NCBI GenBank assembly: GCA_030019255.1 | Contig: JASEFK010000012.1 | Location: 17,749 to 81,748 of the forward strand | Origin: Actinomycetota bacterium | Lineage (GTDB): Bacteria > Actinomycetota > Geothermincolia > Geothermincolales > RBG-13-55-18 | Reading direction: 5' to 3' | Length of the DNA: 64,000 bases | Shown here: positions 26,701-35,835 of the stretch, piece by piece | How the letters are laid out: each line of letters opens with the position of its first letter | How positions within the stretch are numbered: the first letter of the stretch is position 1 | The notes under the pieces: model-generated | Told to the model about the DNA's origin: nothing | Seen by the model: the letters and a program-made list of their open reading frames with translations, nothing else | Database searches by the model: none | Program-made: the position numbers and the translations under genes

Positions 26701-27177
26701 GTGGATTTGCTCTGTAGGAAGTGCGGTTTCGTGAACGCCGAGGGCAGCTCCTATTGCTCCCGCTGCGGCGCGATCCTGGAGGAAAAGGCCTGCTCCGAGG
26801 AGGCGACGCTGGGCATACCGGTCATCGAGCCCGAGGCCGAAGAGGAGAACGTGGAGATTACCCCTCCGGTGAGCGCCCCAGCCAAGGGAACGGCCATGCT
26901 GGTGATAAAGAAGGGGCCCGACGCGGGCATGAACTTCACCCTGGAAGGCGAGGTCACCGTCATCGGGAGGCACCCGGAAAGCGACATCTTCCTGGACGAC
27001 ATCACCGTGAGCAGGCGCCACGCGGAGATCAGGAGGGAAGGGGAGTCCTTCGTCATCACGGACACCGGATCCCTCAACGGCACCTACCTCAACCGCGAAC
27101 GCATAGAAAGCGCGCCTCTCTTCAGCGGCGACGAGATACAGATAGGCAAGTTCAAGCTGCTTTTCCTGCAAGGTTGA
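26701..27177 (+). CDS. Zinc-ribbon FHA-domain protein (GarA-like)
   Basis: The 158-residue protein has an N-terminal double-CxxC zinc ribbon (CRKCG...CSRCG, residues 5-23), an acidic linker (about 30-55) and a C-terminal FHA domain. The phosphothreonine-binding pocket residues are present in GRHPESDI, VSRRHAEI and SLNGTYLNRERI. FHA domains bind pThr peptides, usually targets of Ser/Thr kinases. Gene order FHA-MerR matches the mycobacterial garA locus, where GarA controls central carbon enzymes. The TTxx kinase site of GarA is not obvious here. The start is GTG 26701 after GGAGGTA. A TATTAT -10 lies at 26606-26611 in the upstream spacer. Confidence 0.87.
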   Translation: MDLLCRKCGFVNAEGSSYCSRCGAILEEKACSEEATLGIPVIEPEAEEENVEITPPVSAPAKGTAMLVIKKGPDAGMNFTLEGEVTVIGRHPESDIFLDDITVSRRHAEIRREGESFVITDTGSLNGTYLNRERIESAPLFSGDEIQIGKFKLLFLQG

Positions 27178-27219
27178 CGAAGGAAGCCGGGAGGGGCACC
27201 GTACCCGAGGAGTAGAACG

Positions 27220-27951
27220 ATGAGCCAGGCCAAGGACAAGATGAGCATCGGCGAGCTCCTCAAGCTTCTACAGCAGGAGTTCCCCGATCTCACTATCTCC
27301 AAGATAAGGTTCCTGGAGAGCGAGGGCCTCCTGAGCCCGGAAAGGACCCCGTCGGGCTACCGGAAGTTCAGCCAAGCCGATGCCCAGCGCCTGCGCTTCA
27401 TCCTCAAGCTCCAGAAGGAGAAGTACCTGCCCCTCAAGGTGATTCGGGAGAAGCTCAACGAGCTGGAAAGCGGCAGGATGCGCGCTGGAGACCTGGCCAC
27501 GGGGGAGACGGATGGCTTCAGGGTGGGGGAGGAGATATCCGCTTATCAGGACGCCACCCTCCCGAGGGAAAACCTTCCCCAGGCCCTGGACATCGACCTC
27601 TCCTTCGCCGACACCCTGGAGGAGTACGGGCTCATATGCTCCCACAAGGGCGACGACGGACCATACTATGAAAGGGAGGACGTTAAGATCCTGCGCATAG
27701 CCAGGGAGTTCTCGCGCTACGGCCTGGAGCCGCGCCACATGCGGATGTATGAGAACCTCACCGACCGGGAAGTGATGGCCTTCGAGCAGATCATCCTGCC
27801 CTCCCTGAAGTCCAAGGACCCCGAGGCCCGGAGGCGCGCCCTGGACATCCTCCTGCAGCTGGTGAACCTGTCACGGGAGCTGAAGGACCAGCTACTCAAG
27901 AACCGGGTGAAGGAATACTTCCGGCAGTACAACCAACCCATACCCTTCTGA
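27220..27951 (+). CDS. MerR family transcriptional regulator
   Basis: The 243-residue protein has an N-terminal MerR winged-helix domain (about 8-78), with SKIRFLESEGLLSPERTPSGYRKF and a following DAQRLRFILKLQ. This is the pattern of the actinobacterial MerR pair encoded next to garA (Mycobacterium Rv1828-type). The C-terminal part is long and helical, with no metal-binding cysteines, so it is not a classic metal sensor; it probably dimerises and binds an unknown effector. It starts 42 bases after the FHA gene and is probably in the same operon. Confidence 0.88.
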   Translation: MSQAKDKMSIGELLKLLQQEFPDLTISKIRFLESEGLLSPERTPSGYRKFSQADAQRLRFILKLQKEKYLPLKVIREKLNELESGRMRAGDLATGETDGFRVGEEISAYQDATLPRENLPQALDIDLSFADTLEEYGLICSHKGDDGPYYEREDVKILRIAREFSRYGLEPRHMRMYENLTDREVMAFEQIILPSLKSKDPEARRRALDILLQLVNLSRELKDQLLKNRVKEYFRQYNQPIPF

Positions 27952-27952
27952 A

Positions 27953-28486
27953 TTGACCACCCCACGGCCACCTCACCGTTTCCTGGCCGACCGCATGTTG
28001 GGACGGCTGGCCCGCTATCTCCGCCTCCTGGGCCACGACGTTTCCTACCCCGACCCCTGCGCGGACGCCGGACTGGTGGCCATGGCTCAGAACGAGGGAC
28101 GCGTGCTGCTGACCCGGGACCAGGGGATCCTGGAACGCCTCGGGCCCGCGGGGGGCAATCCCAGGGTGGTTATACTCCGCTCCCAGGTGGTGACCCAACA
28201 GGTCGCGCAGCTGGCTGCCGAGGGATGGCTGCAATGCCCCGGCCCGCCGCGCTGCGCATCCTGTAATCGGACCCTGGAACACCTCGACGCCTTCGAGGCC
28301 CGCCATCTGGTCCCACCTTACACCTATGCCGTCCATTCGCGCTTCATGTACTGCCGCAGCTGCAATCACGTGTTATGGGAGGGCAGCCACCTGGAGAGGT
28401 TTCGCCGGCGTATCTCCATGTCCCACTGCGCCTCGGGTCTGCCGCCCCGCGGGCCCGGCGCAGGTTCCCGTTCGCGTGAAGGATAA
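27953..28486 (+). CDS. Mut7-C RNase-domain protein
   Basis: The 177-residue protein matches the bacterial Mut7-C family: FLADRMLGRLARYLRLLGHDV at the N-terminus, VLLTRDQGILERL in the PIN-like core, and a C-terminal zinc-ribbon with CASCN near residue 100 and YCRSCNHVLWEGSH near 140. The PIN-like fold and acidic residues suggest an RNase, but no member has a well-established substrate. It starts with TTG one base after the merR stop, so it is co-translated. The last 20 residues are Gly/Ser/Arg-rich and may be non-essential. Confidence 0.85.
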   Translation: MTTPRPPHRFLADRMLGRLARYLRLLGHDVSYPDPCADAGLVAMAQNEGRVLLTRDQGILERLGPAGGNPRVVILRSQVVTQQVAQLAAEGWLQCPGPPRCASCNRTLEHLDAFEARHLVPPYTYAVHSRFMYCRSCNHVLWEGSHLERFRRRISMSHCASGLPPRGPGAGSRSREG

Positions 28487-28600
28487 GTGGTTTTGGGGAG
28501 ATCTCCACATAGAGGAGAGAACCCTCCTCTGATATCGCCGCGTTGACGCCCCGTGCGGCGGGCAATACAATTTTACCCGTGTCCGGAAGGGGGTTCTTTC

Positions 28601-30409
28601 ATGTTCTTCTTCTCCGAGCTGCAGGAAAAGAAGGTTCTGGATACACACGGTCGGCCGGTGGGTAAGGTCCAGGACATCGCCTTCAGGGTGGGCCACGGGC
28701 TTCCGCGCAGCGAGTACCTTCTGGTCTATCGCACCAGGAGGGGGCGCCGGGAGACGGCGGCCGTGCCCTGGGAATGGGTGTCCTCCGTGGGTCGTGACGG
28801 GGTGACCCTGACGCGCGAGCGGGACGCGGTGTGGAAGAGCGACATCCAGGCGGAGGGGCTGTGGTTGGGCCGCAACCTGCTAGACCGGCAGATCGTGGAC
28901 CTCAACGGGTACAAGGTGGTCCGGGTGAACGACCTCCGCCTCGCGGAGTCCAATTCTCACCTCACCCTCACCGGCGTGGATGTGAGCCAGAGGGCGCTGC
29001 TGCGCCGCCTGGGCCTGGAGAGGATGGCTCGTGCCGCGGCCAGGCTGGGCATCGACCTCCCGGAGAGGACCATACCCTGGAGCTTCGTGGCTCCCCTGGA
29101 GGTGAGCCAGGCCGGCCTGAGGCTGACCGTCACCCAGTCCCAGCTCAGCGAGATGCACCCCACGGACCTCGCCGACATCCTGGAGCAGCTTGACGCGAGC
29201 CAGCGCGGACGGCTCCTCGACATCCTGGACGCCTTCACCGCCGCTCAGTCCCTTTCCGAGGTAGAACCGGAAATGCAGGCGGAGGTCATCGAGGGCCTCG
29301 CGGAGACCAGGGCCTCCAACCTCCTGGAGATTATGCCCCCCGACGAGGCCGCGGACATTTTAGGCAACCTTCCCCGAGACAAGGTGGAACGCCTCCTGAA
29401 CATGATGGGCGTGAGGGAGGCGAAGCTCATCCGGGAGCTACTGGGTTACGCCGAGGACACGGCTGGGGGAAAGATGACCCCGGAATTTCTGGCCGTGCTC
29501 AGCTCCTACACCGCCGGGGAATGCATCGACTTTTTACGCCGGAGGGCCCCGGATGCGGAAACCTTGTACTACGTCTACGTGGTGGACGACGAGGGGCGGC
29601 TCAAGGGGGTGGTCTCCCTGCGCGATCTTCTGACTGTGGATCCGGGGGAAAGGGTGGAGGAGTTCATGCGCCGCGACGTCATCTCCGTGAACGTGGACGA
29701 CGACCAGGAGGCAGTGGCCGAGGTGATGGCCCGTTACAACCTGCTGGCCCTGCCGGTGGTGGACGACGAAAACGTGCTCAAGGGAATAATCACCGTGGAT
29801 GACGTGATAGACGTCATGCGCGAGGAGGTCATGGAGGACCTTTCCCACCTAGGAGGTTTGGAGCTGGCGGAGGCCGGCCTTACCACCTCCCTGCGCAGCC
29901 GGCTCCCATCCCTCGCCGTTACCCTCCTGGGGGGCTGCCTCTGCGCCCTGGTGCTGATGCTCTTCGAGGCCCGGCCGATCCCCCTTGTGACCCTGGCTTT
30001 TTTCCTTCCCCTGGTCCTGAGGGCGGCCCAGGATGTGGGACTCGTATCCCAGGCGGTCATCCTGGAGCGGTTGGGCGGCGGCGAGGTTTCCGCCGGGGAG
30101 GTCATCAGGCTGGCCTGGAGGGAATTCCGCCTGGTCTTCCTCATCTCCTGCGGCCTTGCCCTCCTGGGAGGGGCGGCCGCCTTCCTCTGGGAGGGATATC
30201 TGCGCCTGGGCCTGGTCCTCGGTTTCACCCTGCTGGCCTCCATCCCCCTGGGCGGCATGCTGGGTATGATTTTCACCCTCATATCGCAGCGCGTTCCGGG
30301 GGAGCTTCATTTCGCCCAGGCCCGCCTTTCCGGGCTTCTCATGGGACTTACCACCTTGGTCATCTACCTGGGCCTGGCGGTGGTCCTGCTTTCCGGACGC
30401 GCGTCTTGA
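28601..30409 (+). CDS. PRC-barrel-MgtE_N-CBS-MgtE membrane fusion protein
   Basis: The 602-residue protein begins with two PRC-barrel-like units (about 1-75 and 80-170), continues with an MgtE N-domain (about 180-285, HPTDLADILEQL), two CBS domains (about 290-420, e.g. LKGVVSLRDLL and LKGIITVDDVIDVM) and ends in about five membrane helices (430-602). MgtE proteins are Mg2+ channels gated by their cytosolic domains. The canonical pore sequences GGN and the Asp of the last helix are not visible (FLPLVLRAAQDVG, MGLTTLVIYLG), so Mg2+ transport is uncertain. The start 28601 follows GGGGG; an upstream in-frame ATG at 28553 lacks an SD. Confidence 0.82.
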   Translation: MFFFSELQEKKVLDTHGRPVGKVQDIAFRVGHGLPRSEYLLVYRTRRGRRETAAVPWEWVSSVGRDGVTLTRERDAVWKSDIQAEGLWLGRNLLDRQIVDLNGYKVVRVNDLRLAESNSHLTLTGVDVSQRALLRRLGLERMARAAARLGIDLPERTIPWSFVAPLEVSQAGLRLTVTQSQLSEMHPTDLADILEQLDASQRGRLLDILDAFTAAQSLSEVEPEMQAEVIEGLAETRASNLLEIMPPDEAADILGNLPRDKVERLLNMMGVREAKLIRELLGYAEDTAGGKMTPEFLAVLSSYTAGECIDFLRRRAPDAETLYYVYVVDDEGRLKGVVSLRDLLTVDPGERVEEFMRRDVISVNVDDDQEAVAEVMARYNLLALPVVDDENVLKGIITVDDVIDVMREEVMEDLSHLGGLELAEAGLTTSLRSRLPSLAVTLLGGCLCALVLMLFEARPIPLVTLAFFLPLVLRAAQDVGLVSQAVILERLGGGEVSAGEVIRLAWREFRLVFLISCGLALLGGAAAFLWEGYLRLGLVLGFTLLASIPLGGMLGMIFTLISQRVPGELHFAQARLSGLLMGLTTLVIYLGLAVVLLSGRAS

Positions 30410-30635
30410 CCCCTTCATGTCCTTTTCTCCTCGTAAAAACCGGGACCTCGATGAGGCAGGGACGCTGAAATGTCTCTGTTGGCCCCTACGTGGCGGAAGA
30501 GGCTCGAGGAATCGCACTATCATCCTGGCGAATCTTGGCGAAACGATTAAAAAACTACGCAAGAAAGGCACCACCTCTCCATTGTTGGGCTGCTCACCGG
30601 TGAACCCCAAACCATCATCTGATAAACTCCTCTTA

Positions 30636-32063
30636 ATGATGGAGGGATACGAACACGAAGGGGTAGGCCGGCGCTCTCGACCGGGAAGGCCTCCACGTAC
30701 CGAGGCTCCGGACCCTCGCGAGCGGCGTCGCCAGGCCCGCAAGAGAATACGCGAGCTCCGCCGGAAACGGCGCCGTATGCTGAGGAAATCCCGGAGCCCG
30801 GTGAGGTGCATGTTACCCCGGGTGCTTCTCCTCCTCTTGGCGATCCTGCTCGTCGCCGGCGCAACCACCGCCTGGGTGGGGAGGGGAGAGGAGGGGAGGG
30901 CCCGGGTCTTTGAGCTGCCGGCGTCCAACCTGGAGGACCTGCGCGAGCAATACGTGCCCGGAGGCATCAGCGAACCGGACATCCCTGCCAGGGCCGCCGT
31001 ACTCATGGAGGCGGAGAGCGGTGAGATACTCTGGGAGAAGAACGCCGACCTGGAGCTGCCCATGGCCTCCACCACCAAGATCATGACCGCCGTGATCACC
31101 CTGGAGAACGCTTCCCTGGACGAGAAGGTGGTCGTCAGCGAGAGAGCCAGTTCCACGGGCGAGTCCTCGGCCTGGCTGGAGAAGGGGGAAGTCCTCACCG
31201 TGGAACAGCTCCTTCATGCCCTGATGGTGCAGTCGGCAAACGACTCCGCCGTGGCCCTTGCGGAACACGTGGCGGGTTCCGTGGAGGCCTTCGTGGAGAT
31301 GATGAACCGGAAAGCCGTCGAACTGGGGGCCGAGCATACCCGTTTCGCCAACCCTCACGGACTGGACCAGAGGGGCCATTACACCACCGCCCGCGACCTG
31401 GCCCGGATAGCCGCTTACGCCATGCGCAACCCGGTCTTCCGGGAGCTGGTGATCTCCGACGGTTACCAGATACCCTGGCCCGGGCACCCTTACAACCGGG
31501 TCATGGTCAATCACAACAAGTTCCTGAAGCTCTACCCCTACGCCACGGGCATCAAGACCGGGTACACGGAGGGAGCCGGAAAGTGCCTGGTAGCCTCGGC
31601 GGCGAAGGATGGCCGGGAGCTCATCTCCGTGATCCTTAACGGAGGGGATAGTTACTGGGACCAGGCCGTGCAGCTCATGGACCATGGGTTCCAGGACTTC
31701 GCCAGGGTGGAATACGCTTACGCAGGACAGCCTCTTTCCGAGGTGGAGGTGGGAGATTTTCCCAGGAAGAAAGTGGATGCCGTGGCTCGCGAGGACATCG
31801 CCTTCACCGTGCGCAAGGACCGGCTGCAAAATTTCTTTACCGCCGAAGTCAGCTGCGTTGAATGGGTATCCTACCCGGTGGAGAAAGGCCGGGAGGTGGG
31901 AGAGCTCAGGGTGGGGGAGGGAAATCCCGGCAAGCGGACGGCCGTCCTGGTGAGCCCGAAGGATTGCCGCCCTCCCAACCCGCTGTTCCGCCTCTTCGCC
32001 TTTCTGTGGGCCGTCCTCAAAGTGTGGTGGAGGTGGCTCAGATGGCTATTGCCCGGCGTCTAA
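30636..32063 (+). CDS. dacF: D-alanyl-D-alanine carboxypeptidase (PBP5/DacF type)
   Basis: A low-molecular-weight PBP that trims the terminal D-Ala of peptidoglycan stem peptides. The product is up to 475 residues. A very basic cytoplasmic N-terminus (about 15-50) precedes one membrane anchor (LLLLLAILLVAGATTAW). The catalytic domain has the SxxK motif STTKIM, SxN as SANDS, and KTG as IKTGYTEGA. A C-terminal beta domain and a final hydrophobic/Trp-rich stretch (LFRLFAFLWAVLKVWW) suggest a second membrane contact. Starts at 30636 or 30639 (two adjacent ATGs) are preferred; the open frame extends upstream to 30417 without likely coding character. Confidence 0.9.
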   Translation: MMEGYEHEGVGRRSRPGRPPRTEAPDPRERRRQARKRIRELRRKRRRMLRKSRSPVRCMLPRVLLLLLAILLVAGATTAWVGRGEEGRARVFELPASNLEDLREQYVPGGISEPDIPARAAVLMEAESGEILWEKNADLELPMASTTKIMTAVITLENASLDEKVVVSERASSTGESSAWLEKGEVLTVEQLLHALMVQSANDSAVALAEHVAGSVEAFVEMMNRKAVELGAEHTRFANPHGLDQRGHYTTARDLARIAAYAMRNPVFRELVISDGYQIPWPGHPYNRVMVNHNKFLKLYPYATGIKTGYTEGAGKCLVASAAKDGRELISVILNGGDSYWDQAVQLMDHGFQDFARVEYAYAGQPLSEVEVGDFPRKKVDAVAREDIAFTVRKDRLQNFFTAEVSCVEWVSYPVEKGREVGELRVGEGNPGKRTAVLVSPKDCRPPNPLFRLFAFLWAVLKVWWRWLRWLLPGV

Positions 32064-32090
32064 AGCTGCCTTTCGAGGCGGGTTGAGAAC

Positions 32091-32633
32091 ATGGATGGCG
32101 TGACCCTGGGACCGGTGCTTTTCACGGCGGACGCCATCGCCGCGCGGGTCAAGGAAGTGAGCGCGGAGATCAACCGGGACTACCTGGCGCGCGAGGAACC
32201 CGGCAGGGACGTTGTCTTGGTCAGCGTGCTCAAGGGTGGCTTCATCTTCCTCGCCGACCTGGTGCGGTGCCTGGAGATTCCCGTGGTAGTGGACTTCCTG
32301 GCCATCTCCGGGTACGGGGATCGCAGGACCTCGGCCGGCGTCCGCATCCTCAAGGACCTCTCGGAAAGTATCCGGGGCAGGGATGTGCTGGTGGTAGAGG
32401 ACATCGTGGACACCGGGCTGACCCTCAGCTACATCCTTCGCAACCTCGAGGCCCGCGGACCGGAATCGGTGAGGGTCTGCACCTTCCTGGACCGTGCGGT
32501 GAAGCGCATAGTCCCCGTGGAGATCCGTTACCGCTGCTTCGAGGTAGGGGAGGAGTTTGTGGTTGGTTACGGACTGGATTACAACCAGAAGTGGAGGAAC
32601 CTTCCCCACGTGCACTTACTCAGGGGCGGGTAG
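32091..32633 (+). CDS. hpt: Hypoxanthine phosphoribosyltransferase
   Basis: Purine salvage enzyme converting hypoxanthine or guanine plus PRPP to IMP or GMP. The 180-residue protein has the family length, the VLVSVLKGGFIFLADL loop, FLAISGYG, and the PRPP motif VVEDIVDTGLTLSYI with its acidic pair (about residues 98-112). The C-terminal FVVGYGLDYNQKWRNLP matches HPRT. The start ATG lies 27 bases after dacF. Confidence 0.95.
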   Translation: MDGVTLGPVLFTADAIAARVKEVSAEINRDYLAREEPGRDVVLVSVLKGGFIFLADLVRCLEIPVVVDFLAISGYGDRRTSAGVRILKDLSESIRGRDVLVVEDIVDTGLTLSYILRNLEARGPESVRVCTFLDRAVKRIVPVEIRYRCFEVGEEFVVGYGLDYNQKWRNLPHVHLLRGG

Positions 32634-32876
32634 GCCCGGGCGCGGGGATGGGTTGAGGGCCATAAATCGATATGTCAAACATTTCACCCCTAAAACGATA
32701 ATAGAGCCGGGACCCTTCAAAGGGTTGGGAGATTGCGGCGCGCGGAAAACGGATTCCACCGCGGATGGGTTATTATATTATATGGACCACGCACCTGGGG
32801 CGGTGGAGGGAGGTCGTTTGACAGCCGCAAGGTGGTAATATAGTTTTACCATGTAAGGCGCAAGGATGTGAGGGCC

Positions 32877-33347
32877 ATGGTGGAACTGACCCTAATAGGC
32901 GTGAGAGTGGAGCTTCCGGCCAACCAGCCCATCGTACTCCTCAAGGAGAGGATGGGGGACCGCTACCTTCCCATCTGGATCGGTGCCTTCGAGGCCACGG
33001 CCATCGCCTTCGCCCTGCAGGGAATAGAGACCGCCCGGCCTATGACCCACGACCTGATGAAGAACATCCTCGACCAGCTGGGCATCGTCATGAAGGACGT
33101 AGTCATTTCCGACCTACGGGAGGGCACCTTCTACGCAGACATCAACCTGATATACGAGGGAAAGTCGTTCAAGATCGACGCCCGCCCCAGCGATGCCATC
33201 GCCCTCGCCGTGCGCACGGGGGTTTCCATCTATTCCGACGAGCACGTACTCAACGAGGCCAGCGTGTTCATCAAGACCGACGAGGAAGAGGAGATCGAGA
33301 GGTTCCGCGACTTCCTCAAGGACGTGAAGCCCGAGGACTTCATGTAG
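32877..33347 (+). CDS. Bifunctional nuclease domain protein (DUF151)
   Basis: The 156-residue protein is a DUF151/BFN domain: GVRVELPANQPIVLL, RYLPIWIGAFEATAIAFALQG, RPMTHDLMKNIL and IDARPSDAIALAVRTGVSI. Plant and Thermotoga relatives have reported nuclease activity or form ordered hexamers. In mycobacteria a homologue sits in the garA-merR locus; here it is about 5 kb away. I prefer ATG 32877, aligning with homologues; GTG 32868 is an alternative. A negatively charged C-terminal helix (DEEEEIERF) follows the domain. Confidence 0.88.
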   Translation: MVELTLIGVRVELPANQPIVLLKERMGDRYLPIWIGAFEATAIAFALQGIETARPMTHDLMKNILDQLGIVMKDVVISDLREGTFYADINLIYEGKSFKIDARPSDAIALAVRTGVSIYSDEHVLNEASVFIKTDEEEEIERFRDFLKDVKPEDFM

Positions 33348-33465
33348 GCGGGACCCTCGATCGGGAACCGGATGCCTTCGCCCAATCCCATCCACACTTT
33401 GAAGTCCACGTGGCTCGCAACGGAGCTCCTGCCCGCGAGCCCCTCGAGGGATGACCCTCCGGCGA

Positions 33466-33495
33466 TTGGCCTTCCGGCAGGCGTTGATTTACAAT
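33466..33495 (+). promoter_or_regulatory. Candidate promoter of the potassium channel gene
   Basis: TTGGCC (33466-33471), 18 bp, TACAAT (33490-33495), 41 bases upstream of the start codon. Confidence 0.5.
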
Positions 33496-33536
33496 TTTAA
33501 CCAGGTAGCATGAGGAGAGGGGAGCAAGGCTAATCC

Positions 33537-34589
33537 ATGCTGGACAGACTGAAAGCCCTGGAGAAAGCGGTCATCCTCCTGGTGATCATCATCCTCATCG
33601 GGACCCTGGGGTACATGCTTATCGAGAAGCAGAATTTCCTCGATTCCCTGTACATGGTGATCATCACCGTGACCACCATCGGCTACGGCGAGACCTTCAT
33701 CCTGAGCACCAACGGCCGCATCTTCACCATCTTCCTGGTCATCGCCGGTGTGGGAACGGTGGGATACACGCTGGTCAGTGGGGTAGAATTCATGATAGAG
33801 AACAGCCTATCGGGACTGATGGGAAGGAGGAAGATGCGCCGGGAGATAGAGAGCCTCGTAGGTCACTATATACTGTGCGGGTACGGCAGGGTGGGGCAGC
33901 GCGTCGCCGAGGATCTCAGGGACGCCAAGGCCAAGTTCGTGATCATCGAGAAGGACCCCGCCGCCGCGGAGAAGGCAGTCAACCGCGGATACCTGGTGGT
34001 CAGGGCCGACGCCACCACCGAGGAAGCCCTGCGGGAGGCGGGGATCGAGAAGGCCAAGGGTCTGGTCACCGCGCTGAACAGCGACGCGGAGAACCTCTAC
34101 ATCACCCTCACCGCCCGCGAGCTCTGCCCCCACCTCTTCATCGTCAGCCGCTGTGACGTTGAGGAATCGGAGTCCAAGCTGCGGCGGGCGGGAGCCGACC
34201 GGGTGATCTCCCCCCATTCCATCGGCGGACGGCGCATGGCAGCCATGCTCCTCAAGCCTATGGTGTGGGATTACCTGGACCTGGCCACCAAGGGACAGTA
34301 CATTCAGTTCAACATCGAGAACCTGGAGTGGCGGATCGACGACGTGGAGATACAGCCCAATTCCTACCTGGACGGGAAGACCATAGAGGAGGCAAGGATA
34401 TACTCCATATCCGGGGCCCTGGTGCTGGCGGTCAAGAAGAGGGGGATGAGCTTCGACACCAAACCCTCCAAGGAGACCCGCCTGGACGCCGGGGACTGCA
34501 TCATAGCCATCGGGACCGTGGAACAGCTGGCCAAGCTGGAGGAGATCGCCACTTCCAAGTCCTGGATGCAGGGAGGGCGCTATACCTGA
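33537..34589 (+). CDS. Two-helix potassium channel with RCK (TrkA-N/TrkA-C) gating domain
   Basis: The 350-residue protein has two membrane helices (about 12-32 and 62-85) flanking a pore loop with TTIGYGET, a K+ selectivity filter in which the usual GYGD is GYGE. The cytosolic part has an RCK/TrkA-N Rossmann domain (YILCGYGRVGQRVAEDL, residues about 104-120, a nucleotide-binding GxGxxG variant) and a TrkA-C region (about 255-340). This is the architecture of MthK/Kch-type ligand-gated channels. It starts ATG 33537 and is preceded by its own promoter. Confidence 0.92.
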   Translation: MLDRLKALEKAVILLVIIILIGTLGYMLIEKQNFLDSLYMVIITVTTIGYGETFILSTNGRIFTIFLVIAGVGTVGYTLVSGVEFMIENSLSGLMGRRKMRREIESLVGHYILCGYGRVGQRVAEDLRDAKAKFVIIEKDPAAAEKAVNRGYLVVRADATTEEALREAGIEKAKGLVTALNSDAENLYITLTARELCPHLFIVSRCDVEESESKLRRAGADRVISPHSIGGRRMAAMLLKPMVWDYLDLATKGQYIQFNIENLEWRIDDVEIQPNSYLDGKTIEEARIYSISGALVLAVKKRGMSFDTKPSKETRLDAGDCIIAIGTVEQLAKLEEIATSKSWMQGGRYT

Positions 34590-34620
34590 CACCCACCGCC
34601 CTTGCCCGGCGGAAGGAACC

Positions 34621-34649
34621 TTAACCTCCACTTTCTGTTATCATAAAAC
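34621..34649 (+). promoter_or_regulatory. Candidate promoter of the RlpA-like gene
   Basis: TTAACC (34621-34626), 17 bp, TAAAAC (34644-34649), followed by the ACCGGAGG SD region of the gene at 34675. Confidence 0.4.
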
Positions 34650-34674
34650 GCGAAGCTTTACCGGAGGTTTCAAT

Positions 34675-35721
34675 ATGCGAATGAGGCGCGGATCACGCTT
34701 CATGCCGGCCGGAAAAGCCCTGGCCGTCCTGGCGGCAGGGGTCCTGGCCTGCTGCATGACACTTACCGTGCCTTCCGTAGCCCGGGCCCAGAACGAGGAG
34801 GCCTCCCTGTCCCAGGAGGCTAACCGGCTCACCTACCAGATCCTGGACCTCAGGGCCAGGCGGGACGCGGCCCTGAGGGAGGGGGACGCCCTCCGGGCGG
34901 AACTGGAGAACCTCGACCGGGTTATCGCCGCCAACCAGGAAGAGATGGCCACCCTGGAGCTGGAACTCTCCCGGGCCCGTGAAGCCTACCGGGAATCCCT
35001 GCGGCGCCTCTACATGCAGGGGGATTTGAGCGAGCTCGAGGTCATCCTCGAGTCGCGGGAGCTGGATGAGATGTGGCGGGACGTGGAATACCTGGACCGC
35101 ATGGCCGGCCTTCACCTCCAGGACCTAAGGGATCTCAAGGACAAGTTATCCAGGTGTCAGGTAAAGGAGCGGGACCTGCGGGAATACCGGGAACGGAGGA
35201 AAAGGCTGGCCGAGGCCCTGGACGCGGAAGTTATGGAGCGGCGCATCCAGGAACTGGAATCCCGCTTGAGCGATATTAACGCCCGCCTCCGGGAGCTCCG
35301 CAGCGCGAGGGCCGCCAATCCCACCCCCGCCCCTACTTCCGCCCCCTCGACATGGACGCTGCCGCCCCCCGGAAAACTGCTGGACCGCGTCCCCGTCATG
35401 CCAGCGCTCTCGGACTTCGAGCGCACGGGAATCGTGTTTTCCGGCTACACCACCTTCTACGGGCCCGAGTGGCACGGCAAGCCAACCAGCAGTGGGGTCA
35501 TATACAACATGTACGACTACACCTGCGCCCACCGCACCCTCCCCTTCGGCACCTGGCTGCTGGTTACCTACCAGGGGAAGCAGGTCATCGTGCAGGTCAA
35601 CAATCGAGGGCCCTTCGTGCCCGGCCGCGTGCTGGACCTCTCCTGGGCCGCGGCCCAGAGCATCGGCCTGAGAGGGGTGAAGTGGACGGAGTTCGAGATC
35701 CTCGTTCCGCGCGGGGGCTGA
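34675..35721 (+). CDS. Secreted coiled-coil protein with RlpA-like double-psi beta-barrel
   Basis: The 348-residue protein has a signal peptide (basic start, hydrophobic core about 15-35, probable cleavage after VARA), a long coiled coil (about 40-210) of the type found in PcsB/CwlO/RipC-like hydrolases, a Pro/Thr linker, and a C-terminal RlpA/DPBB domain (about 255-348: FYGPEWHGKPTSSG, AHRTLPFGTWL, VNNRGPFVPGRVLDLSWAAA). RlpA proteins are septal lytic transglycosylases. The Asp of GRVLDLS is present, but the position usually occupied by Glu (SGExY) is Val (SGVIY), so catalysis is doubtful. It probably binds or remodels peptidoglycan outside the membrane. Confidence 0.87.
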   Translation: MRMRRGSRFMPAGKALAVLAAGVLACCMTLTVPSVARAQNEEASLSQEANRLTYQILDLRARRDAALREGDALRAELENLDRVIAANQEEMATLELELSRAREAYRESLRRLYMQGDLSELEVILESRELDEMWRDVEYLDRMAGLHLQDLRDLKDKLSRCQVKERDLREYRERRKRLAEALDAEVMERRIQELESRLSDINARLRELRSARAANPTPAPTSAPSTWTLPPPGKLLDRVPVMPALSDFERTGIVFSGYTTFYGPEWHGKPTSSGVIYNMYDYTCAHRTLPFGTWLLVTYQGKQVIVQVNNRGPFVPGRVLDLSWAAAQSIGLRGVKWTEFEILVPRGG

Positions 35722-35835
35722 AAAGGATCGCCCTTGCTTCCCGCAGGGGGAAGGACCGGGGCCGGCGGACGGCGAAGGAAATTTCCGGTGATCACGGTAC
35801 CGGTCTTCCGGAACCCGCTTGCGGCGGAGGAGCCG

